Assembly: GCA_902478725.1 (NCBI GenBank)
Contig: CABSMD010000186.1
Coordinates: forward strand, 1-5,297
Reading direction: 5' to 3'
Length of the DNA stretch: 5,297 bases
From: an uncultured Clostridia bacterium
Lineage (GTDB): Bacteria; Bacillota; Clostridia; HGM11514
Shown here: positions 1 to 5,297 of the stretch, one piece after another
Position numbering within the stretch: the stretch's first letter is position 1
Layout: each line of letters begins with the position of its first letter
Position numbers and translations under genes: made by a program
The notes under the pieces: generated by a model
What the model was told of the DNA's origin: nothing
Database searches by the model: none
What the model saw: only the letters and a program-made list of their open reading frames with translations

Positions 1-444
1 ATTGTGGATAAAGCGGCGGGCGGCGCGGTTACCCTGCCCGCGGTTGCAGAGGATGCAACTTTAACGGTGCGTTTTGTAAGCACAGAGCCGCCAAGTGATC
101 CGGAGCCGGGATTCACAACCGGTGCGTCCTATCTGCTGACGGAGCAAAACTATGTCTATGAAGGCGCGGACGGGGAGCGTTACGAAGGCTTTTCAATCGT
201 GCTGTTTACCGCGCTGAACCGGTTTGCTTATACCCCGGGCGCGCAGTGTGGCGTGGAGTTTTTTGACCCGCAGAGCGGGACGCGGGAACAGCTTCCTGCG
301 GTTTTTATACCCCTGGCGGGCGGCAAGTATGGAATCCGCATCTTTGGTCCGGCGTTGCAGGCGGACGCAACCTATGAACTGCGCCCTTATGTGAGGGTGG
401 GAAGCGAAACCTTCTATGGGGAAACCGTGTACTTGAACCGTTAG
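1..444 (+). CDS. C-terminal end of a secreted or surface protein (5' end outside window)
   Basis: The frame is open from the first base and ends at a TAG at 442-444, giving 147 residues. I treat it as the tail of a longer gene. The GTG at base 4 could in principle be a start, but there is no room to see a ribosome binding site, and the first residues read like the middle of a beta domain rather than a signal peptide. An acidic/Pro hinge (around residues 28-37, TEPPSDPEPG) separates the end of one beta-rich domain from a second domain of about 110 residues. That second domain alternates hydrophobic strands and ends with TYELRPYVRVGSETFYGE. This last pattern, an R-x-Y strand followed by a turn and a YGE strand, is typical of Ig or fibronectin-like modules in large Clostridia exoproteins. 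No catalytic motif, membrane segment or LPXTG signal is visible, and it ends bluntly at the domain. A large gene for another exported protein follows 44 bp downstream, so co-transcription is likely. The function is not recognised. Confidence 0.75.
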   Translation: MVDKAAGGAVTLPAVAEDATLTVRFVSTEPPSDPEPGFTTGASYLLTEQNYVYEGADGERYEGFSIVLFTALNRFAYTPGAQCGVEFFDPQSGTREQLPAVFIPLAGGKYGIRIFGPALQADATYELRPYVRVGSETFYGETVYLNR

Positions 445-459
445 GGGAAACAGGCATTG

Positions 460-475
460 CATTAAAACATTAAAA
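460..475 (+). repeat. Perfect tandem 8-bp repeat in the intergenic leader
   Basis: The unit CATTAAAA occurs twice back to back, at 460-467 and 468-475, with a further partial CATT just upstream (455-458). It lies in the 44-bp gap and runs directly into the Shine-Dalgarno sequence of the next gene. An AT-rich, unstructured leader like this would favour ribosome access. A regulatory role as an operator is possible but nothing shows it, and the repeat could be chance in an A-rich leader. The rest of the gap shows no hairpin followed by a T-run, so I see no terminator between the two genes. Confidence 0.6.
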
Positions 476-481
476 AAGGAG
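475..481 (+). promoter_or_regulatory. Ribosome binding site of the large beta-helix gene
   Basis: AAAGGAG lies seven bases before the ATG at 489, a near-ideal Firmicute Shine-Dalgarno sequence and spacing. Together with the signal peptide that follows immediately, it fixes the start codon of the downstream gene. Confidence 0.9.
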
Positions 482-488
482 TGGAAAG

Positions 489-572
489 ATGGGAAGCAAA
501 GCAAAAAAACTGACCGTATGGATTATCGTGGCCGCGATGCTGGGCTGTCTGCTTCCGGTGTCGGCGACAGCG
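489..572 (+). other. Sec signal peptide
   Basis: Residues 1-28 show a basic n-region (K4, K6, K7), a hydrophobic core (LTVWIIVAAMLGCLLP) and a small-residue cleavage site, with cutting predicted after A28 (VSATA then ELVEE). This marks the product as exported by the general secretory pathway and cleaved by type I signal peptidase. The MLGC at 17-20 looks superficially like a lipobox, but it has Met and Leu at the -3 and -2 positions and lies before the end of the hydrophobic stretch, so lipoprotein processing is unlikely. Confidence 0.88.
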
Positions 573-3500
573 GAGCTTGTGGAGGAGACTGTATTTGAGG
601 AAACCTTTTCAGCCGCCGCCCTGCCCGCCGGCTGGGTGGTAAGCAACAAGGTATCCAGCTACAGCATAGAGAACGGTGCGCTGAAATTAAGCGGCCTGCA
701 AAGCGGCGGGCGGCTTACCATGGCGGACACCTCCGGCGTTTTCAAGTTGGAGGTAGGGGAGACCTACAGGGTTTCCTACAAACTGAAGGGAGACGGAATC
801 AATAAACCCTCTTACTTTGTGGGAATCTGCGGCAACCGGGAGCGCGGCTGGCTGTGCGTCAACAATGACGCGGCGGACGTTGTATCCAATTATGTGATTG
901 AGTGGTACGATTCCGGCAAAGGCTTTACAAAACCGAATCTGACCAGTGACTGGATTACGGTATCCTATGACATTACGTTAAACGGCGCGGTGAAAGGGCG
1001 TGTGGTCACATCGGACGACCCGGCGGACATTTACACCAAAAATGGGTATACCCCGGTGTTGGATCAGCCATTGGAACAGTTTAACGTGGAATCCTTCTTT
1101 CTCAATTTCGGCGGCGCGGCGGATACCGTATACATTGACGATATCAAAATCGCAAAGTACCGGGAAGCGGTTGAGCCAACGCTGACAAGCCTGTCGATCG
1201 GCGGCGCGGTGATGGAGGACAACACGGTAAGCGCTTTTGTGCAGACAAACGATCCCGACAGCATCTTAGAGGGCGTGGTCTGCCGGTGGGAGTTGTCCAG
1301 CGACGGGCAGGCGTGGCAAACGCTTTCCGACGAACAAGAGATAACCCTGGTAAGCGGGCAGGTAGGTAAATACCTTCGTTTAGGGGTTGCCCTGCAATAT
1401 GTGGGCGCCACGGGAAACTTTATATATACCGAGCCGGTGCAGATTTTGGCGAAACAGGAGCTTCCGGCGGTGCAGGGAGTAACGATAAAAGGCGATGCCT
1501 TATTGAGCGCGGACTATACCTATGTTCGGCCGAACGGCGGCGCGCCGGAGGGGGCGACTCTTTTCTGGTGGGAGGTTTCTGAGGACGGAGAGACCGGATG
1601 GGAAACGATCCCGGACGCCCGCGAAAAAACCTATGCGCCATCCCCGTTGTATGCGGGTAAGTTTATCCGCGTGCGGGTCGTTCCGGTGGATGAAAGCGGC
1701 GTGCAGGGGCATGAAGCGGTAAGTGGGACGATCCGCCTGTCGGATGAGATCAGCCTGTACGTGTCCGCCGACGCGGCGGCGGGCGGCAGCGGCTCGATCG
1801 CCGCACCCTATGCCTCTTTTGATGAAGCGCGCGACGCGGTGCGGCTCATTAAGGCAAAACAGCCGGGCCGCCCCATCACCGTATTCATCCGTGGGGGAGA
1901 GTATTTTGATTCGTTTTCGCTCAGCGCACAGGATTCCGGAAGCGAAGGCGCGCCGGTGACCTATCGGGCCTATCCGGGTGAAAAGGTACTTGTCACCGGC
2001 GGCCGGCGGGTGGAGGCGGACAGAATTCAAAAGGTAAGCGATCCTGCCATCACCGCGCGGGTGCTTGACCCGATTGCGCGTGAAAACCTGGTGCAGATCG
2101 ACCTGTCCGATTATTACGATACTATACCGGAGATCGGCGAATATGATTATCTGAATACCGACAAGAAGTCCGACGGCGACTTTGCCAACCAGGTGCAGAT
2201 CTACGTCAACGGGTCTGCCTTGAAAAAATCCAGGTGGCCGAACGATTCCGAGCTTGCCATCGCCTCGAGCGACGGCAAAACAGGGGAGCCGACCACCTTT
2301 GGCTACCATGACGGCTCCGACCGCGCGAAGCTGTGGAGCAAAGCGGCATTCGACGGCCTGCGGATCGAAGGGCACCCCGCCCGGCACTGGTGTTATGCAA
2401 CTCATAGCGTTACCAATTTTGATCCTGACAGCAAGACCATGACGACCAAGGGCGCGGTTGGATATCCCTTTGCGACAAAATACGGCGGCGCGGACGAAAT
2501 GACCTTCTATTTTTTCAATCTGCTGGAGGAGATCGACCGGCCTGGCGAAAGCTATATAGACCGTGAGAAAAGAATTGCCTATTTCTATCCCTTCGGCGAG
2601 GTGGAAGAGGTCGTCGCGCCGGTTGTGACCACGCCTCTTCTAAGCGCGGCCGGCGTGAGTAATGTCAACTTTTTGAACCTGGATTTTTCCTATGTGCGTT
2701 CCAGCGTTTTCACCCTGAACAATGTGCGAAATGTGGTGCTCGACGGCTGCAACATGTCCCACTTCGTCGGTCAGAACATACTAAAGGGCGATAACAACGT
2801 CATACGCAACTGCTGCCTGTACGACGGCGGTATGGGCGGCGTCCGTGTGGAGGGCGGAGACAGCAGCACCTTCACAGGCGGCGGCAATTTGATTGAAAAC
2901 AACCGTTTCCGCGCGCTTGACAACCTGAAGATGAATTATTCACCCGCCATCGCGCTGTATGGCTACCATCAAATTGTGCGGGGGAACGATATTTCCGAGA
3001 GCAACCACATGATGATCTATCCCAACAACGGCAACGATCATCTGATCGAATACAATGAAATCCATGACGGCGTCCGGTGGACGGGGGATATGGCGGCGAT
3101 TTACTGGGGCAGGAATCCGCAATATCTGGGAATCGAGATTAGTAATAACTACTTCCATAATATTGGCTCGGAGACCTGCGATGGTTGGGTACAGTCGATC
3201 TTTTGGGACGATGGACAGATCGGCCCGTACCTGCATGACAATATCTTTTACCGTGCCACCCTGACCGCCGACCGTGGCGGGGAGAACACCTTTGCTATCA
3301 AGACCTACGGCGGCGTGTATGCGCGGGTGGAAAACAATATCTTTGTGGACGTGCCCTATGCGGCACAGTTTCAAAGTCGGGGAAACGAGTCGAACGACGG
3401 TAAGCAGAGAAACTGGTGGATACAGATGCACAGCAAGGCCAAAAATGACAGCTATGGCTGGTGGGACAAGTTAATGGCTTCGGGCTATGAGACCACCTAT

Positions 3501-5297
3501 CCCGAACACTATGCCGGCACCATCTGGGACGAATATGTAAATGGAGAAAACAAGCTTTCTTCGGCCTTTTATGAGGCCAACCTCAAGGATCTGGACCCGA
3601 ACGACACAGACGATTGGAACAAACTGCAGGAATACGCTGAACTCTATGCCCCTGCCTTCTCCAACCTGTTTCAAAGCAATGTCGTGATCCAGACGCAGGA
3701 GAAAAATGCGTCTATATACCAGGCTTCACGCGCAAACGCTGTGGAGGAGAATACCTATTGGGCGGCAGCCGACCGGCTGCCTTCTGGAAATTCCCATTTT
3801 GTGGAATATGGACGTGATTTTACCCTGACGGAAGAAGGACTGGCGGCGGTGCGCGCCAAAGCGCCGGAGTTCCAAAGCATTGATGCGTCGTCCATCGGAC
3901 TCAAACCCTATGGGGAGAATGGGCGTATTCCGGGCGGTGCGGCGCCGGAGGCACGCAACGCAATGGTTTTTGTTGGTAATCCGGATTCCGCCGCTTTCGG
4001 GCAGAACAGTATCGCCGGCACAATGCAAAATTCCACCTCCATGCGGTATGATTCTGCTGTCACAGCACAAAAAGCCTCCGCCGTTTCCGCGAAAGATACC
4101 GCTTTCGCGCAATATGAGTTTTTTGACGCGGACGGCGACAAAGAGGGAGCCAGCGAGATTGAATGGTTCCTGTCCGGCCAGGAGGACGGCCCGTTTATCA
4201 AGGCAGGCGGCGGCCCCGTCCTGCAAATCGACCCAAGCTGGGAGGGGCAATACTTGCGCTATGAGGTCAAGCCAATTGACCGTACCGGCATGGCGGGAGA
4301 AAAGGTATCGTCCGAAACGATCCAAATAGGCTCGCTTTCGCCCGCTTCGAAGCGGCTGGAGGAGGCGATTGCCGACGCGGAAGCGCTCTATTCGGCGGTC
4401 TCTCCCGGCACAGGTTTCGGACAGTCGCCTGCATCCGAACGGGAAACCTTCCGCCAGTCGATCAATGCGGCAAAAGCGGCGGACGCGGGGGATGAAGGGA
4501 TCGCCTATCAAGCATTGACAGCTCTACTGGACGCGGTTTCGCGGTTTCAGGCGTCGGTCGGCCGAATCCTCATCCCGGCGGATCACATGGTAATTGAAGT
4601 CCATGCGTTTATGGAGGATATTAGCATAGAGCTGCCGCAAGGCGTCAATGGCGCACGGATCATCCTTCCAACCGGGCAGCCGTTGCATGAAATGAGCTTT
4701 AGCGGCTACCTGACAGTGGACGGCGCGCCGCGCCTGACGACTCTTCGGATTCCGGAGGGTACCGTGGTGGAGAATGGTACGCAGTATTCGGAGAACGGCA
4801 TACAGGCATCGGACCCCGTTACGCAAGCCCAGGGAAACGGCATAGGCAAAGTCAGCCTTCCGTTTTATCCTGCGCCTTCGACCGCGACGGTTTCCGTAAC
4901 CGGCGCTTCGGAGGTTGCCGCGTATCCGTTCGGCGGCGTTGCCTTTTCCCAGCCGGTTCGACTGGAGATTGCACAGGCGAGGGCTAAAAAGGCAGGCTAT
5001 ATAGAGGACGGCAAAGCGGTAACCACGCTGGGCAGCATTTCCGCCGATACCGCCGCGGCCGCGGCGGGCAAGCTGGGAAATAAGGCAATGGTGCGTTACC
5101 AGCAGGGAGACAGCATGGTGCTTTGGGCGGCACGGCTGCCCGAGCTGCTGCTCTGCCGGTTTGACGAGGCAGAAACACCTCCTCCTCCTGCACCTCCGAT
5201 CAATGGCGGAACCGGAAGCAATGGTGGCAATAGAGGCGGCAACACCGGTACGACGGTTGGCGCGGGCAATCCGATAGGCGTTGCGACGCCGAGCGTC
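489..5297 (+). CDS. Giant secreted surface protein with a right-handed beta-helix (GH141-like) enzyme module; 3' end outside window
   Basis: One frame runs 1603 codons from the ATG at 489 to the window edge without a stop. The start is set by the AAAGGAG seven bases upstream and by a signal peptide at residues 1-28. Domain order: jelly-roll (36-224), Ig-like 1 (229-321), Ig-like 2 (323-417), beta-helix enzyme module (423-1141), Ig-like 3 (1154-1281), FIVAR-like helices (1285-1356), beta-rich region (1357-1562) and Pro/Gly linker (1563-1603). The enzyme module resembles beta-helix glycoside hydrolases of the GH141 type. It has a YRAYPGE strand, a VNG...RWPN segment, an EEIDRPGE...YIDRE segment, repeated N-x-[ILF] coils, and paired Asp sites at 867 and 907/908. 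The protein probably acts outside the cell on a complex polysaccharide while attached to the wall. The anchor is not in the window; SLH repeats are the usual ending for this architecture. It lies 44 bp after another exported-protein gene in the same direction. No frameshift or composition change is seen. Surface location is secure; hydrolase family is likely; substrate is unknown. An inactive glycan-binding helix or a lyase cannot be excluded. Confidence 0.9.
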   Translation, partial: MGSKAKKLTVWIIVAAMLGCLLPVSATAELVEETVFEETFSAAALPAGWVVSNKVSSYSIENGALKLSGLQSGGRLTMADTSGVFKLEVGETYRVSYKLKGDGINKPSYFVGICGNRERGWLCVNNDAADVVSNYVIEWYDSGKGFTKPNLTSDWITVSYDITLNGAVKGRVVTSDDPADIYTKNGYTPVLDQPLEQFNVESFFLNFGGAADTVYIDDIKIAKYREAVEPTLTSLSIGGAVMEDNTVSAFVQTNDPDSILEGVVCRWELSSDGQAWQTLSDEQEITLVSGQVGKYLRLGVALQYVGATGNFIYTEPVQILAKQELPAVQGVTIKGDALLSADYTYVRPNGGAPEGATLFWWEVSEDGETGWETIPDAREKTYAPSPLYAGKFIRVRVVPVDESGVQGHEAVSGTIRLSDEISLYVSADAAAGGSGSIAAPYASFDEARDAVRLIKAKQPGRPITVFIRGGEYFDSFSLSAQDSGSEGAPVTYRAYPGEKVLVTGGRRVEADRIQKVSDPAITARVLDPIARENLVQIDLSDYYDTIPEIGEYDYLNTDKKSDGDFANQVQIYVNGSALKKSRWPNDSELAIASSDGKTGEPTTFGYHDGSDRAKLWSKAAFDGLRIEGHPARHWCYATHSVTNFDPDSKTMTTKGAVGYPFATKYGGADEMTFYFFNLLEEIDRPGESYIDREKRIAYFYPFGEVEEVVAPVVTTPLLSAAGVSNVNFLNLDFSYVRSSVFTLNNVRNVVLDGCNMSHFVGQNILKGDNNVIRNCCLYDGGMGGVRVEGGDSSTFTGGGNLIENNRFRALDNLKMNYSPAIALYGYHQIVRGNDISESNHMMIYPNNGNDHLIEYNEIHDGVRWTGDMAAIYWGRNPQYLGIEISNNYFHNIGSETCDGWVQSIFWDDGQIGPYLHDNIFYRATLTADRGGENTFAIKTYGGVYARVENNIFVDVPYAAQFQSRGNESNDGKQRNWWIQMHSKAKNDSYGWWDKLMASGYETTYPEHYAGTIWDEYVNGENKLSSAFYEANLKDLDPNDTDDWNKLQEYAELYAPAFSNLFQSNVVIQTQEKNASIYQASRANAVEENTYWAAADRLPSGNSHFVEYGRDFTLTEEGLAAVRAKAPEFQSIDASSIGLKPYGENGRIPGGAAPEARNAMVFVGNPDSAAFGQNSIAGTMQNSTSMRYDSAVTAQKASAVSAKDTAFAQYEFFDADGDKEGASEIEWFLSGQEDGPFIKAGGGPVLQIDPSWEGQYLRYEVKPIDRTGMAGEKVSSETIQIGSLSPASKRLEEAIADAEALYSAVSPGTGFGQSPASERETFRQSINAAKAADAGDEGIAYQALTALLDAVSRFQASVGRILIPADHMVIEVHAFMEDISIELPQGVNGARIILPTGQPLHEMSFSGYLTVDGAPRLTTLRIPEGTVVENGTQYSENGIQASDPVTQAQGNGIGKVSLPFYPAPSTATVSVTGASEVAAYPFGGVAFSQPVRLEIAQARAKKAGYIEDGKAVTTLGSISADTAAAAAGKLGNKAMVRYQQGDSMVLWAARLPELLLCRFDEAETPPPPAPPINGGTGSNGGNRGGNTGTTVGAGNPIGVATPSV
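594..1160 (+). other. N-terminal beta-jelly-roll domain (concanavalin A-like or CBM-like)
   Basis: Residues 36-224 open with FEETFSAAALPAGW and the strand YSIENGALKLSG. They continue through GETYRVSYKLKG and WITVSYDITLNG and close with a YIDDIKIAKY strand (215-224). The opening D/E-x-F...LP-x-GW, the N/D-G-x-L-x-L strand and the closing 'YIDDIKI' are the usual signature of jelly-roll domains at the front of secreted carbohydrate-active proteins, where they often bind glycans. No specific CBM family is recognised, so the binding role is inference from position and fold style. Confidence 0.6.
1173..1451 (+). other. Ig-like module 1
   Basis: Residues 229-321 contain the core CRWELSSDGQAWQTL (core Trp at 267) followed by VGKYLRLGVAL and a closing EPVQIL strand. 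This is the W-x-x-S-x-D-G-x-x-W then G-x-[YF]-[LI]-R pattern of Ig-like spacers that recur in Firmicute S-layer-associated proteins. It lines up with the next module, so the two look like a tandem duplication. The role is probably spacing or weak glycan contact, not catalysis. Confidence 0.6.
1455..1739 (+). other. Ig-like module 2
   Basis: Residues 323-417 repeat the pattern of the preceding module: FWWEVSEDGETGWETI (Trp 360 and 361), then KTYAPSPLYAGKFIRVRVVP and a VSGTIRL closing strand. The TY-x-P-x-x-x-x-G-K-[FY]-I-R-V run is the best preserved part of the Ig-like family. The module leads through a five-residue joint into the beta-helix enzyme module, acting as its N-terminal stalk. Confidence 0.65.
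1755..3911 (+). other. Right-handed parallel beta-helix module, probable glycoside hydrolase (GH141-like)
   Basis: Residues 423-1141. The front cap has a LYVSADAAAGGSGS strand, an amphipathic FDEARDAVR helix (444-452), D482-S-G, YRAYPGE (492-498) and TGG (503-505). An inserted subdomain carries YVNGSALKKSRWPND (572-586), HPARHW (629-634) and NLLEEIDRPGESYIDRE (677-693) followed by YFYP. Helix coils then recur with inward Asn before a hydrophobic residue at about N755, N774, N805, N833, N856, N887, N918 and N950, a step of roughly 19-32 residues. GDMAAIYWGR (D867) and IFWDDGQ (D907/D908) lie on neighbouring coils. The module closes with DFTLTEEGL and SIGLKPYG. From knowledge of these families, this set of landmarks matches bacterial beta-helix hydrolases of the GH141 kind (fucosidase and xylanase activities are known there); related families such as GH120 or beta-helix lyases are the alternatives. 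Substrate cannot be read from sequence. Confidence 0.7.
3948..4331 (+). other. Ig-like module 3
   Basis: Residues 1154-1281. After about 55 residues of less regular strand-rich sequence it shows EIEWFLSGQEDGPF (Trp 1226), then WEGQYLRYEVKPIDRTGMAG and SSETIQIG. This is the same W-x-x-S...G-x-[YF]-[LI]-R-x-x-V-x-P-x-D-x-x-G-x-x-G pattern as the two modules in front of the enzyme. The hydrolase is therefore bracketed by Ig-like spacers. The front part, from NAMVFVGNPDSAAFGQ, may bind as part of this domain or be a linker. Confidence 0.6.
4341..4556 (+). other. FIVAR-like helical module
   Basis: Residues 1285-1356 are strongly helical and Ala-rich: SKRLEEAIADAEALYS, then a Gly/Ser/Pro turn, SERETFRQSINAAKAA, then EGIAYQALTALLDAVSRFQAS. 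This L-x-x-A-I-x-x-A...F-x-x-x-I-x-x-A...A-x-x-x-L-x-x-A-x-x-x-F layout is that of FIVAR (Found In Various Architectures) modules. These serve as spacers or carbohydrate contacts in Gram-positive surface proteins. Only one copy is present here. Confidence 0.6.
4557..5174 (+). other. C-terminal beta-rich region of surface-protein type
   Basis: Residues 1357-1562 alternate strands and turns: ISIELPQGVNGARIILP, LTTLRIPEGTVVENG, AFSQPVRLEIAQARAKKAGYI, KAMVRYQQGDSMVLWAARLPELLLCRF. The 'IPEGT', 'QPVRLEI ... AGYI' and 'G-D-x-M-V-L-W-x-x-x-[FL]-x-E' elements are familiar from the region just before the SLH repeats of large Paenibacillus and Clostridia surface proteins. In those proteins the last strand usually reads like 'MVIWTKHFTEF'. 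No catalytic function is recognised. Its position suggests a wall-proximal spacer. Confidence 0.45.
5175..5297 (+). other. Proline then Gly/Asn-rich linker leading to a missing C-terminal anchor
   Basis: Residues 1563-1603 begin TPPPPAPP and pass into a low-complexity stretch rich in Gly, Asn, Ser and Thr (INGGTGSNGGNRGGNTG), still open at the window edge. Such flexible linkers normally separate the extracellular domains from the wall-attachment part, most often three SLH repeats in this architecture and less often an LPXTG sorting signal. Which one follows cannot be seen here. Confidence 0.65.

Noticed and set aside
4..444. The first gene as a complete small protein starting at GTG 4
   Set aside because: The frame is already open at base 1, no upstream ribosome binding site can be seen, and the first residues look like the inside of a beta domain instead of a signal peptide or start.
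445..488. Terminator or promoter between the two genes
   Set aside because: There is no GC-rich hairpin followed by a T-run and no recognisable -35/-10 pair. The A-rich sequence is better explained as a ribosome-access leader.
193..504. Minus-strand frame across the end of the first gene and the gap
   Set aside because: Codon-aligned with the first gene on the opposite strand. No convincing ribosome binding site or domain, and it would cover the well-supported Shine-Dalgarno of the large gene.
537..548. Possible lipobox (MLGC) in the signal peptide
   Set aside because: Residues before the Cys do not fit the L-[AS]-[GA]-C consensus, and the hydrophobic core continues past the Cys to a good type I cleavage site after A28.
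1500..2405. A 301-codon open frame on the minus strand
   Set aside because: Its codons lie exactly opposite the codons of the large plus-strand gene. In that register a stop arises only where the sense strand uses TTA, CTA or TCA, which this gene rarely does, so long antisense frames appear for free. The translation shows no domain pattern, whereas the sense strand encodes clear Ig-like and beta-helix motifs.
2940..3431. A 163-codon open frame on the minus strand opposite the helix coils
   Set aside because: Codon-aligned antisense shadow. The hydrophobic I/V-rich look comes from the reverse complement of Asn and Asp codons in the beta-helix coils.
3880..4329. A 149-codon plus-strand frame overlapping the large gene
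   Set aside because: It is out of frame with the large gene, has no ribosome binding site of note, and gives a Pro/Arg-rich product typical of an off-frame reading of GC-rich coding sequence.
3726..4511. A 261-codon open frame on the minus strand
   Set aside because: Same codon-aligned antisense effect as above. Its product is Arg/Gly-rich without recognisable motifs, and the sense strand here encodes the end of the enzyme module and Ig-like module 3.

Overview
The window holds two same-strand genes, both cut by its edges, and both look like large exported cell-surface proteins. No RNA gene, mobile element, CRISPR array or attachment site is visible. Base composition is moderately GC-rich (by eye, mid-fifties percent). 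A strong AGGAG ribosome binding site, a Gram-positive-style signal peptide and the extracellular domain mix (Ig-like modules, beta-helix enzyme module, FIVAR-like helical module, Pro/Gly linker) suggest a Firmicute, most likely an anaerobic Clostridia-type polysaccharide degrader. That assignment is inference from style, not from a marker gene.

Layout. Bases 1-444 are the last 147 codons of a gene that began upstream. What remains is beta-rich and resembles the C-terminal Ig/fibronectin-like end of a secreted protein. A 44-bp gap (445-488) follows, with no visible terminator and no convincing promoter. It contains a perfect tandem 8-bp repeat and an AAAGGAG Shine-Dalgarno. From 489 to the last base (5297) there is one uninterrupted reading frame of 1603 codons with no stop, so the gene continues outside the window.

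The large protein reads, in order: signal peptide (1-28); beta-jelly-roll, possibly glycan-binding domain (36-224); two Ig-like modules (229-321, 323-417); a right-handed parallel beta-helix module with the hallmarks of a GH141-type glycoside hydrolase (423-1141); a third Ig-like module (1154-1281); a two-helix FIVAR-like module (1285-1356); a beta-rich region common in Firmicute surface proteins (1357-1562); and a Pro-then-Gly/Asn linker (1563-1603) that probably leads to a wall anchor such as SLH repeats.

The most plausible reading is an operon of cell-wall-displayed glycan-degrading proteins. The second gene would carry a beta-helix hydrolase held off the wall by Ig-like and helical spacers. 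The substrate cannot be told from this window. I did not find evidence for a wholly new kind of system. The points worth a second look are the architecture of the large enzyme, its pair of candidate catalytic aspartate sites, and an enlarged Trp-rich loop after the helix.
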